64,000 nucleotides of DNA from Terriglobia bacterium (GCA_020072585.1 JAIQGL010000024.1:1-64000), one strand, 5' to 3'. Positions 43,127 to 50,603 are shown, counted from the stretch's first letter. Notes: generated by a model not told the origin, from the letters alone. A program made the numbers and translations.

Positions 43127-44578
43127 TCAATGTGTGCCCAATGCGACCTGGTCAGGGTTGATCAATTTGAGCATTTGTCCAATGGCACTCTTGTTTAGCG
43201 CGTAGTTATTGTGGGCTTTCGTTGGACTTTCAATGAGCCAAAGCCAATGCCGCGCATTCTTCACCACCATATTGTGCACCTCGACCGTGGCAAGTTCAGG
43301 AACGGTCCACGTAAGTAAATCACTCGGGTCATTCAACGCAATGATTTGCGGACGCGCACACGTCTGTGTTGAACCGGGCAGGGATTTCAGATAATCGCAG
43401 CGGAATCTTCCCCAGGCTTCAAGGTGAGTCACAAGGCTCTTCTCGGATGCTCCATCCAAGCCTGCCAACGCCAGGAGTCGAAGCTGATTGGCGAAGAAAT
43501 AGACCAGAGAGGTATGACCGAGGATCTGCTCAAATGCATCTCCCGATCTTTGCACAGTAAGTGTTTTCGGCGCCGAGGGATTGATATCCAGTGCGGAGAA
43601 GATTAGATAGCTACCAAGGCTGTGCGAGACGATCACATATTCCTGATTGGCGCCTGGAGTGGCGAGGCCTCCCCTGGAACCGTCCGGCGAGACGGCGACC
43701 GACTTAAGAATAAGCTGACGAATACCATCCAGAAGGTAGGTGCGCAAGGGACCAAGCACCAGGAGAGCGTCAGAGACGCCCCAGTTCAGGAGTCCATTCT
43801 TAAGCTTTCTGTTGACGAGCGCTCCTCTGGAGGGAAGAGACAGGAGGTTGGGCACATCACGGTTGGGAATCCAGTCATAGGAGATGAATCTGCCGGGAAC
43901 GCCAGTGTCTGGTTTCAACGCTGAACACGACTTGATTCTGTCCGCGCTGGGACCTACAAGCCATGCATCGCTTTCGACGATCTGCCGGCACTTCAACGAG
44001 AAGATCAGGGGCCACCAATTTATTTCATCCACGTAGATGGTTGGGTTGCTGGAGCGCTTAAGTTTCCAGTGAACCACGAAAGGAGCCGCCGCGTTCCACT
44101 CCTGTGATGATGTGCCCGATGGATCAATCTTCCATGCCGGACGCCCAAGATATTGCAGTGGGGGAGGCGGTGCATTCAGCGCGAACTCATCCTGATCGGC
44201 GTACTCCGTTTTTCCATCGAGCTCCCCGGCAGGCGTGGTGCAATCCTTGAGGAACTTGCAGATGCCTCTCCGAAGGCGCCAGGAATCATGGTCGCCGGGG
44301 CCATCAGACGCGATGCCATGAACGTAAAGAATATGGAGTTGTTTGCCGCCGGTGCGCTGGAGTGAATCGCCCAGCGATGCGGTCTGCTTGTCTGGAGGAT
44401 CGGCAGGAGTGGTCTGTGCGGATGAAGAGCGAGGGCTGCAAGCAAGAAGAACCCCCAAAAGTACTGCACTTACCGTCTGGAGCAGTCCGGATTTAGAAGT
44501 GCGAAAGGAAGCCGTGGCGGCAAGAAGACGAGGATCGAACGACGAACAAATACCCAAAATGCACCTCGGAGACAACAA
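43127..44578 (-). CDS. Putative alpha/beta-hydrolase-fold lipoprotein
   Basis: A 483-residue protein of no family I can name. The N-terminus ends in VLLGVLLAC, a good lipobox, so it is probably a lipoprotein (the lead before it is long and the true start may be internal). The rest has alpha/beta-hydrolase features: ILYVHGIASDGPGDHDSW resembles the oxyanion strand-loop, and YVIVSHSLGSYLIF holds a nucleophile elbow with Ser in SHSLG (a GxSxG variant lacking the first Gly). ALNDPSDLLTW could provide the acid. The likely role is an envelope esterase or lipase. It is isolated, with no operon partner. Confidence 0.55.
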   Translation of the reverse strand: MLSPRCILGICSSFDPRLLAATASFRTSKSGLLQTVSAVLLGVLLACSPRSSSAQTTPADPPDKQTASLGDSLQRTGGKQLHILYVHGIASDGPGDHDSWRLRRGICKFLKDCTTPAGELDGKTEYADQDEFALNAPPPPLQYLGRPAWKIDPSGTSSQEWNAAAPFVVHWKLKRSSNPTIYVDEINWWPLIFSLKCRQIVESDAWLVGPSADRIKSCSALKPDTGVPGRFISYDWIPNRDVPNLLSLPSRGALVNRKLKNGLLNWGVSDALLVLGPLRTYLLDGIRQLILKSVAVSPDGSRGGLATPGANQEYVIVSHSLGSYLIFSALDINPSAPKTLTVQRSGDAFEQILGHTSLVYFFANQLRLLALAGLDGASEKSLVTHLEAWGRFRCDYLKSLPGSTQTCARPQIIALNDPSDLLTWTVPELATVEVHNMVVKNARHWLWLIESPTKAHNNYALNKSAIGQMLKLINPDQVALGTH

Positions 44579-45072
44579 CAGGCCATTTGTGCGGATCAGA
44601 GAAACGATTCCATGGACCTTAAGACTGTCTGGCGGAGAGGGAGGGATTTGACGTACCCCAAATTTTGCAAGCTATTGATTTCCGACGACATAGCCTCAAA
44701 TACGTATGAATACAGGAGATTCTTTGCTTTCCGCCCTGTCTGCCCTTTCCGCCCTGTCTGCCCAGTAGAACCAATTTCCGCATTTTATGGACAGGATGGA
44801 CAGGAAGCTAGGAATCGGATCGGAATGAAATCCAATTGGGGAGTACTCTCAAAAGACCTCCTGACATTGTGCATAAGATCGCACTCCCTCGCTGAGTCGG
44901 TTCCCGGAGCCCGCCCCGCCGTGATTCCGGTTTCACGCACTTTCCATATCCCACGGGTAAAGAAGTTATGTAGCAAAGGCCTTAAAGAGTTGTTCAAGTT
45001 CTCTCATAGCCGTCACTCACGCTTGTTCCCTTCGCACCGCTTCTGTCGTTCTGGGCCTCGCGCATTTCTGGT
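44579..45072. other. Non-coding stretch with short tandem repeats
   Basis: The ORF called at 44612-45076 has a biased, low-complexity product and no start signal and is not accepted. The stretch holds two copies of an 18-bp unit (44728-44763) and two of a GGACAGGA-type 9-mer (44789-44806). Confidence 0.4.
44728..44763. repeat. Perfect tandem 18-bp repeat (two copies)
   Basis: TTTCCGCCCTGTCTGCCC occurs twice without a gap. About 25 bp further on, GGACAGGAT/GGACAGGAA (44789-44806) repeats in near-complementary sense (CCTGTC versus GACAGG), so the two blocks could pair. Confidence 0.7.
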
Positions 45073-45480
45073 CTAAATTCCCGATGCTGATTCCCAGGCT
45101 ACCTTGCGTCTCCAGCCCGCTCCAGACCGGAAATCCGCTTGAATCGCGTAGCACCAGGACCTCATCGCCTTTCTTTACTTCAGACGCAACAATGGCGGGA
45201 TGGCCCTCAAAGGTGATTCGCGAGCCCTTGACTTCAATCTTGTCATTGGGAGCAAGCTTTACATCTGATTGTCGATATACCAGCTTGGACCAGGATGGAC
45301 GGAGATTGTTTCTTTGTCGGTCTTCAGCGTGAGGTGAACACCGTATGACATCCCTTCACGGGGTGGAGAATGACCCAGAGGAATTGCTAAGAGCCTTGCA
45401 ACGGGCAATAAAACTTCCGAGGTTCCGTGACGCATCCTAGGGTAGTGCCCGGAGAAAGCGAAATCAAAGAACGAAAGCAA
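45073..45480 (-). pseudogene. Frameshifted remnant of a small beta-rich protein gene
   Basis: Three minus-strand frames join into one plausible protein. The first gives HLTLKTDKETISVHPGPSWY plus IDNQ. After a one-base shift the second gives KLAPNDKIEVKGSRITFEGH, then EVKKGDEVLVLRD and GFPVWSG. After another shift WRRK follows. I recognise the general pattern (a short family with GPSWY, KGSR and RD..G.P.W.GWRR) from other acidobacterial hypothetical proteins. The frameshifts lie near 45268 and 45115, and the restored frame ends at 45073. The 5' end is uncertain. Dead gene by inference; sequencing error would be the alternative. Confidence 0.55.
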
Positions 45481-45537
45481 ATCCGGACAACTGATTCAGG
45501 CCGAATGCACTAAGATTGACAATGGCTTAGGGGGAGA

Positions 45538-45813
45538 ATGCAGATTTCGAGAGATGCAGATGGACTGAGGTTTATAGGGTATTGTGAGCGCGAAACTGGT
45601 TTTGTCGCTGGCGATATCCTATGTATCCGCTGTGGCCGTCGCATAAACCCTCACGTTGAAACCCGCGACGTCACGCTGACATGTTCAAGTTGCGGTTTTA
45701 AGGCCAAGGTTTTCTGGTCCGAATCCGAACTGCATGTTTATCTTGCGGAGCACTGGGATCATCTGAGAAAGGCATGCACTCATCCCACGGTAACGGCGCA
45801 GGGTTCATCATGA
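45538..45813 (+). CDS. Small zinc-ribbon protein
   Basis: A 91-residue protein with two CxxC knuckles (CIRCGR and CSSCGF) about 17 residues apart, the layout of a zinc ribbon. GGGGGAG lies immediately upstream of the ATG at 45538. The C-terminal part is helical (SELHVYLAEHWDHLRKAC). Function unknown; small zinc ribbons usually bind nucleic acid or protein. It converges on the next gene with a 4-bp gap. Confidence 0.6.
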   Translation: MQISRDADGLRFIGYCERETGFVAGDILCIRCGRRINPHVETRDVTLTCSSCGFKAKVFWSESELHVYLAEHWDHLRKACTHPTVTAQGSS

Positions 45814-45817
45814 GTTT

Positions 45818-46225
45818 TTAGCTGGCTGCGTCCTTCACTTTGAATCGGCGTTCGCTGAACCAGTCGCGCAGTCGTACGTTGAGTGTCTGAACAGAATCAA
45901 GCAAGGATTCCATGCCGTTGGTCTGGAGCGTTATTGCCCGCCGGTCAATGTCTACCAACAGGTTTTTTACCATCTGATCGAACCGGCGTAACCGTTCCGC
46001 AGCCAGAAAGGCCAACACGGTATCTGGGTTCTTCTTGGTGTGCTCCGCGTTAATAAGTTCGCTGACGCTCCAGGCGGTCAAGCGCACGTTGTCCACGGTG
46101 TGACGAAATTCGTTCAGAGCTATGGTATCGGGTGCGGTCTCTGATCTAAGCCGATGCTCCACGCGCCGCAATTCGGAAGTCAGTTGCTTGATCTCGAGGG
46201 TCAGGCTTTCGGGAATGTTAGTCAT
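45818..46225 (-). CDS. Hypothetical alpha-helical protein
   Basis: A 135-residue, almost fully helical protein with heptad-like stretches (LEIKQLTSELRRVEHRLRSE and LLDSVQTLNVRLRDWFSERR). No signal peptide, no membrane segment, no known motif. GAGGT lies about 13 nt before the ATG. Codon use looks coding. It may be a coiled-coil or cytosolic regulator; no function can be assigned. Confidence 0.55.
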   Translation of the reverse strand: MTNIPESLTLEIKQLTSELRRVEHRLRSETAPDTIALNEFRHTVDNVRLTAWSVSELINAEHTKKNPDTVLAFLAAERLRRFDQMVKNLLVDIDRRAITLQTNGMESLLDSVQTLNVRLRDWFSERRFKVKDAAS

Positions 46226-46392
46226 TGCGCTCGTTCTACCTCATTTATGAAAACTCTAACCTGAGATGCCGCATTTTTTGTGAATTTGATTAGAAAGTCT
46301 TATGACTTTGGTAACGGCGGGGAACGAGCCGTAAGAAATGTTACTTTTCCGGTACTCTTCTATACAACCAATCAGATTCTTAACGTATCTTA

Positions 46393-46695
46393 ATGCGAGG
46401 CAGCTCTCCTCCTTTGTGGGAAGTCAGCTCGGGTTACAAGCTAAGGGCATTCATTTTGGTCGCGGCAAAGCAGGCCCCAGAACCTCCGAACACGAGATTG
46501 TCTGTTGGTAATTACATCGCAGACATCCTGCTTGATGCTCGTCCAGAAGGCACGATTTATCACTGGATCGTGCAGCGTGTCGGGTCCGCCGCCATCATCC
46601 ACTGGGGCCAGGAATACACATTTGAAGACGCCCATGCCACTGTCAAAGCCTATTTGGAAGACCTGACGCGCAACGCAAAACCGAAAAAGGCTTAG
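46393..46695 (+). CDS. HWIVQRVGSA-family small protein, copy A
   Basis: A 100-residue protein whose core (VAAKQAPEP, DYIADILLDAR-like, HWIVQRVGSAAIIHWGQE and TFEDA) is shared with the ORF at 49565. The Trp/His-rich core looks like a compact domain; I know similar small proteins in acidobacteria but not a function. The N-terminal 22 residues are not shared, and the true start may be the TTG just before VAAKQ (46456). The paralogue lies 3.1 kb downstream and is part of the proposed segmental duplication. Confidence 0.55.
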   Translation: MRGSSPPLWEVSSGYKLRAFILVAAKQAPEPPNTRLSVGNYIADILLDARPEGTIYHWIVQRVGSAAIIHWGQEYTFEDAHATVKAYLEDLTRNAKPKKA

Positions 46696-46706
46696 GATTG
46701 TCTGGG

Positions 46707-46960
46707 TTAGGGGGCTATGGAGTTTTCGCCTTCCTCGTCCAATTCATACAAATAAACACGGAAGGCGTGCTCATTCAGCAGTTCGTCGGCCCGGATAAGC
46801 TCAAATTTCACAGCCTCCCTGCATTTGGCACCCCGCGGGAAAGCTTGACCCCAGACGAGGGTTACTTCATGGGGCAGACGTGGGCGCCTTGTGGATGACG
46901 CGGTAAATCCCGCTCTCCGGAATCGGCTCTCCTGTCCTGAAGGTGGGCTGTTTTCTTATT
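46707..46960 (-). pseudogene. Frameshifted remnant of a small metal-knuckle-type protein gene
   Basis: On the minus strand one frame reads FRTGEPIPESGIYRVIHKAP and stops. One base further the next frame reads HEVTLVWGQAFPRG, then AVKFELIRADELL and an acidic end finishing at 46707. Together they match a small-protein pattern I recognise (TGE..P.SGIYR..H....HEVT...G..FP.C..C...V.FEL), but with a one-base insertion in a C-run near 46877, one knuckle Cys replaced by Gly, and no ATG upstream. The plus-strand ORF (46698-46898) over it is a shadow. Confidence 0.55.
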
Positions 46961-47163
46961 ACTGCTCGGTGCCGATTTTACCCGAATAAATCGTGACGCC
47001 TTGGCCCGCATTTCAGAAATTCCCCGTCTAACTATTATGATGCAAGTCACATTGACGATGAGCGCACAATTCCCGAGTCTCTCCTCCCGATAATTGCATC
47101 GAACGCGTTATGGCGTACAGCCATGCGTCCTCAATTCGAAAGACCAGCCCATACAGCGTGAAA

Positions 47164-47235
47164 ATGCTTGAGTCATATTGTGTCGCCTGTGGGCTGCTCA
47201 TTGCCGCGAGCCCCCGCCGACGAATCCTCTCCGTG
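47164..47235 (+). pseudogene. Truncated CxxC small-protein module, copy B
   Basis: The stretch YCVACGLLIAASPRR parallels YCRKCGALIAASPHR of the intact 55-residue protein at 49831. Copy B lacks the downstream His/Cys pair (LHKC) that should complete the metal site, and it runs in frame into the pseudo-receiver at 47236. It is either a dead copy of the duplicated segment or an accidental fusion. Confidence 0.45.
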
Positions 47236-47598
47236 ATGCGAATACTGTCTGTTGGAAGCGACTACATCCTTATGTCGTCGCGAACTTTGCTTCTGCGCCG
47301 TGCCGGTTATAACCTGGAAGAAGCTCAATCCGTGGCCAAGGCGATAATCCTGGTAGCAGAGGATTCGATTGATTTAACACTCATCTGCCACACCATCTCC
47401 AAGCAGGATCAGCAGTTGCTCGTTGCTGCTGTACGGGAGAAGAGAAGATTGATGCCAGTTCTTTGCATTCGGTCCTATGCCTACGAGATTGCCCCTTACA
47501 CTTGCATTGCCGTTGACAACGAACCTGTCGAGCTGCTGGATGCGGTCCGGTTGGCGACCAAATCTCCGATGCCTGATTCAACTGCGCAAAATGAATGA
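47236..47598 (+). CDS. Degenerate receiver-domain protein (pseudo-receiver 1)
   Basis: About 120 residues with the CheY fold pattern (MRILSVGSDYIL strand and helix; LTLICHTIS; LMPVLCIRS; VDNEPVELLDAV) but without chemistry. The acidic pair after strand 1 is Gly-Ser, and the phospho-acceptor Asp is Cys (LICHTIS where receivers have LLDVMMP). The switch Thr and Lys are not conserved. Two paralogues lie at 51508 and 54450. The ORF track extends it upstream to 47110, but both paralogues start at the position equivalent to 47236. Probable protein-interaction or redox-responsive module rather than a phosphorelay protein. Confidence 0.6.
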   Translation: MRILSVGSDYILMSSRTLLLRRAGYNLEEAQSVAKAIILVAEDSIDLTLICHTISKQDQQLLVAAVREKRRLMPVLCIRSYAYEIAPYTCIAVDNEPVELLDAVRLATKSPMPDSTAQNE

Positions 47599-47743
47599 CG
47601 CGGAGGACCCGGATTTTCCGAGCTGGACAGGCGCGGAAGAAGCCGCCCTACGACATCAGGAAGCGGTCACTCGGGTGCCCGCACACATGATCCTGCGTGA
47701 TCTTCTCACGAAAGAAAGCAATCGCTCGCCTATGGTTTTCTGA
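47591..47743 (+). CDS. Possible 50-residue small protein
   Basis: An ORF that overlaps the end of pseudo-receiver 1 by 8 nt. The product is acidic at the N-terminus (MNDAEDPDFPSWTGAEEAAL) and helical. No homologue recognised and no strong Shine-Dalgarno, so support is translational coupling only. Confidence 0.3.
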   Translation: MNDAEDPDFPSWTGAEEAALRHQEAVTRVPAHMILRDLLTKESNRSPMVF

Positions 47744-48118
47744 TTCCCGTATTCTTCCTGTGCGGTCATCTGGATCAAGAAGGAGAAGGAAACGCACCGA
47801 GCAGAGCGCACATCGCACAGTCCCCCATTGATTTGACATACCCTTCGAGCATGAGAGCCATCGCCCTGAAATGTGGACTCTCCTTGACAACGGTTGGCCG
47901 TTGCCTCTCTGCATAACTCATGTTTCACGACCTTGTTTGGTCAATTATAAAGCGATGGGACTTTCCTCTGATGGACAGTCTGGTAAGTGTCTGGTTTTTG
48001 TTAATTCATTCCCGATGCCAGCTGCTGGGCTGAAAGGAAGAAGAAAGCAGCAGCGTGATCGGCGCGTTCAAACTTGGCACCACGAAGAAAACAACCCCGT
48101 GGAATTGATTCACGGCGG
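47744..48118. other. Non-coding stretch
   Basis: ORFs here overlap on both strands, with no start signals. I see nothing recognisable before the 138-bp repeat. Confidence 0.35.
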
Positions 48119-48256
48119 TTCCTTTTACTCGAAAGCTCCAGCGATTATCCGCTCAACCGGCGCGGGCAAATTAGAGGATTTAATGATGGCACCATATATT
48201 TCTCGGCGAGGTTTCGAATCTACTGTTATGAAAGCAGGCTCATCCGTCGACTGCTA
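48119..48256 (+). repeat. Dispersed repeat C, copy 1 (138 bp)
   Basis: This block matches 50464-50603 at about 90% by hand alignment (roughly 13 differences, including two single-base gaps). The best reading frame gives RGQIRGFNDGTIYFSARF plus RIYCYESRLIRRLL and is open in this copy, continuing to a stop at 48295. The other copy carries a one-base insertion in the same frame. It looks like a duplicated fragment of a small gene or a short mobile unit. Confidence 0.65.
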
Positions 48257-48574
48257 AATAAAGGCCAGGGTTTCCCGAAAGGACTCTGGCCTTAATTCTG
48301 GTCCCTCTTGTTATATGCAGCAAACCTGTGAGAACCGACGACACTCAACTTTACCGCCGCCTAAAGAAATCGTATTAGCAGGTTGAATCAGAGAACATCT
48401 CTCTTTAATCTAATCTCTTTGATTCAGTTCGGCATTTGCTTGGCGATTATTAAGACCTGATCGATACTACCGTCGAATCCACTCTCCGAGCCGCCCCAGC
48501 AGCCTCTGCCGTTGTTCCGCCTAGGCGCTGGCGGTGCAGCAACATAGTAACCCATAACAAAAAGGAGATTGAAC

Positions 48575-48745
48575 ATGACAAATGAAAGAGACAGCAGAGT
48601 ACTGGTCCGCATTGGCGCTCGTGAGCTGGCGGTCAAGAGACCCAAAGAGTTCAAGGAGGAATCAGAACGGGAGCGCCCTGCACAGGGGCCTAGCCCGGCG
48701 CACCCAAACGGAGACGCGGTGCCGGCAGCCTGCGGCAACGTGTAG
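48575..48745 (+). CDS. Possible 56-residue peptide with an N-terminal leader-like sequence
   Basis: Too short for the ORF track. AAGGAG (48562-48567) lies 7 nt before the ATG, one of the best ribosome-binding sites in this region. The start MTNERDSRVLVRIGARELAV resembles the conserved first 20 residues of small acidobacterial peptides that I recall as precursor-like. The C-terminal part is charged, then Pro/Ala-rich, ending AACGNV. A Gly-Gly cleavage site is not visible, and the middle may be frameshifted relative to relatives. Tentative. Confidence 0.4.
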   Translation: MTNERDSRVLVRIGARELAVKRPKEFKEESERERPAQGPSPAHPNGDAVPAACGNV

Positions 48746-49564
48746 CGGCAGTCAATGTCTTCAGGAATTGCGCACATCTGTTTCGGTGTGCGATCCGGCG
48801 CGGCCAAACCGTTGAGTCCGATTCCCACAGTCCCAACACTACCGTAGTCATCATCATTAACACTCCTGGGCCCCACCGGCATTGGCCCGATTCTCAGCTT
48901 GCTCCGCAAACAAGCAACCACCACCACGGTAACAAATCATCATTTAGATTCCGGACGCAAAGAACTTATGCGCCGATGCCGCAGAAATTGGCAACAAGGG
49001 TCTATTCCTAACCCATTTGAATTTAAAGCCGAGATCATCTTGGATGCAGTCATCAGCGAACCTGTCTCTGCCGAAAATTCCCGTTAACAGGGAAAAATAA
49101 ATGCCAACGCTGTAACCCACCAAGGCATACAAACCTCGATTGCATCGGCATTTTCAGGGTTTTCTTCTCGGAAGGAGCCAATTTGTAACAGGGAACGAAC
49201 AGGGAAGGAGCAGGGAACAAAACAGGGATTGAATAGGGAAATAACACGGGCAGCGCCAAACTCCAATTCTTCTGCTTCAATCCAGGTGAGAATTGTTTTT
49301 TTTCAACACGAGACCGCGGGTGAAGAAGCCGCCCAAGACCACTCACAGGATGAAGGCCCAGGGGCAGCGAGCACGATGATGGCGAGTGCGAGGTACATGG
49401 GGAATTGCCGCCGGACGGGCGGTCTGGAGTTTCTCAAGGGAGAATGGGTGCAGAGGTAAGGGTTTTCATCCACCACGTTCAGAGCAATGTCGGGCATCAA
49501 CGACTTCAGCAAATTCTTTGTCTGACAAATGTGAGCAAGCCCTTATTCCATAGGGTTATTCCAT
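48746..49564. other. Non-coding stretch with a short tandem repeat
   Basis: Apart from an 11-bp purine-rich repeat array (49187-49241) nothing is recognised. ORFs here are short, antisense to one another and lack start signals. Confidence 0.35.
49187..49241. repeat. Five imperfect tandem copies of an 11-bp unit
   Basis: Consensus AACAGGGAAYR, with copies starting at 49187, 49198, 49209, about 49221 and about 49232. Copies diverge to AATAGGG at the end. Non-coding; probably slippage-derived. Confidence 0.6.
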
Positions 49565-49807
49565 TTGGTTGCTGCTAAACAGGCTCCAGAACCTTCAAAT
49601 ACGCGGTTCACCCATGGTGATTACATCGCAGACGTTCTGCTTGATGCACGCCACCACGCCACAATATTCCATTGGATTGTGCAACGCGTGGGTTCGGCTG
49701 CTATTGTTCATTGGGGACAGGAACACACGTTTGACGAGGCCAAAATCGCAGCACCGAGTTGCCTAGAAAATTTAAACCGCAGCTCACAGAAAAAACGCGA
49801 AGTATAA
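49565..49807 (+). CDS. HWIVQRVGSA-family small protein, copy A'
   Basis: An 80-residue paralogue of the protein at 46393: VAAKQAPEPSNTR, DYIADVLLDAR, HWIVQRVGSAAIVHWGQE and TFDEA align residue for residue, with a diverged C-terminus. Start is a TTG at 49565 in the track. No Shine-Dalgarno is seen, and the frame is open 30 nt further upstream. Either a weakly translated gene or a decaying copy. Confidence 0.5.
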   Translation: MVAAKQAPEPSNTRFTHGDYIADVLLDARHHATIFHWIVQRVGSAAIVHWGQEHTFDEAKIAAPSCLENLNRSSQKKREV

Positions 49808-49830
49808 CGGCTGCGCGCATCCAACCCAGA

Positions 49831-49998
49831 ATGAAAAATCAACAGCGCCCGCATACGATAGTGCAAAAGCCACCACCTTTGATAAAAGCATATTGTCGTA
49901 AATGCGGCGCATTGATCGCGGCAAGCCCACATCGTGAACTCGTGGCAAGAATGAAAAAACTCCATAAATGCTTGATGCCGTTTCTGACTTTAGACTGA
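49831..49998 (+). CDS. Small CxxC/HxxC putative zinc-knuckle protein, copy B'
   Basis: A 55-residue protein: YCRKCGALIAASPHRELVARM, then KKLHKC, giving a C-x2-C...H-x-C knuckle that could bind one zinc. The ATG at 49831 is chosen because the track start lies within the preceding gene. The truncated relative is at 47164. Similar 50-70-residue proteins are common orphans in acidobacteria; function unknown. Confidence 0.5.
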   Translation: MKNQQRPHTIVQKPPPLIKAYCRKCGALIAASPHRELVARMKKLHKCLMPFLTLD

Positions 49999-50063
49999 GC
50001 ATAAAAATCTTGCTACACGGGTTGTGATTGACGACCGGACTCGACTCTTATCAGTATGCACAT

Positions 50064-50091
50064 AAAAAATACCCACCCCCAAGAAGGTGGG
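50064..50091 (-). terminator. Rho-independent terminator, minus strand
   Basis: On the minus strand CCCACC (50091-50086) pairs with GGTGGG (50077-50072) around an 8-nt loop, then T-rich sequence (ATTTTTTA) follows. It lies 31 bp beyond the stop of the minus-strand remnant at 50123, so it is probably the dead gene's terminator. Confidence 0.7.
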
Positions 50092-50122
50092 CATCGTTGT
50101 GTATGCATGGGATATTCATGGC

Positions 50123-50463
50123 TTATGCCACGTTTGGACTTCCTGAGGTTTCTTCGGCCCGCAAAACATATTGTTTCTTGTGCGCACTCGTTTTAGTGGT
50201 GGCCAGCATGTCTACAAAGTTCATGGCGTCTTGCCACGTAAATGATGTCACCGTCATCACTACGTTGCCATCCTGGTAGGGTTCCCGCCTTATTTGCGTC
50301 GAATCGCCATTTCATCATGTAGCTGGCAGAAGTGTCCAAAACAGAGTAATCGGCACTCATCCAAGCCGTGATGCCGTTTTTGCGTTTTTCTTCCTCGCAG
50401 TTCGTTAGTCTAGCTGCGTTGTCTTTCCTGGCGCCTTGGTGTGAGTCGTAAAGCCTATGGACT
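50123..50463 (-). pseudogene. Frameshifted, 5'-truncated orphan gene
   Basis: The minus strand reads DSHQGARKDNAARLTN and on through CEEEKRKNGITAW to MMKWRFDANKAG. After a one-base shift near 50280 it continues EPYQDGNVVMTVTSFTWQDA, FVDMLATTKTSAHKKQYVLR and a stop at 50123, followed by its terminator. Both halves look coding, and the remaining ORFs on either strand do not. Its upstream end abuts repeat C' (50464), suggesting the repeat truncated it. No family recognised. Confidence 0.5.
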
Positions 50464-50603
50464 TCCCTTTTACTCGAAAGTTGCAGCGATTATGCGCTCA
50501 ACCGGCACGCGGGCAAATTAGAAGATCCAAAGATGGGACCATATATTTCTCGGCGACGTTTCGAACCTACTGTTATGAATGCAGGCTCATCCGTCGACTG
50601 TTA
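50464..50603 (+). repeat. Dispersed repeat C, copy 2 (140 bp)
   Basis: Second copy of the block at 48119-48256, same orientation, 2.35 kb away. Relative to copy 1 it has an extra A in CGGCACGCGGG that breaks the common frame. Downstream of that shift it reads RGQIRRSKDGTIYFSATF, then RTYCYECRLIRRLL, with a CxxC that copy 1 has lost. Its left edge coincides with the broken end of the minus-strand pseudogene. Confidence 0.65.

Noticed and set aside
44612-45076. 154-codon plus-strand ORF
   Set aside because: Product contains translated tandem repeats (FRPVCPFRPVCP), there is no ribosome-binding site, and its tail overlaps a minus-strand pseudogene.
48424-48927. 167-codon minus-strand ORF
   Set aside because: Antisense to a small ORF with a good Shine-Dalgarno sequence; no motif or start signal of its own.
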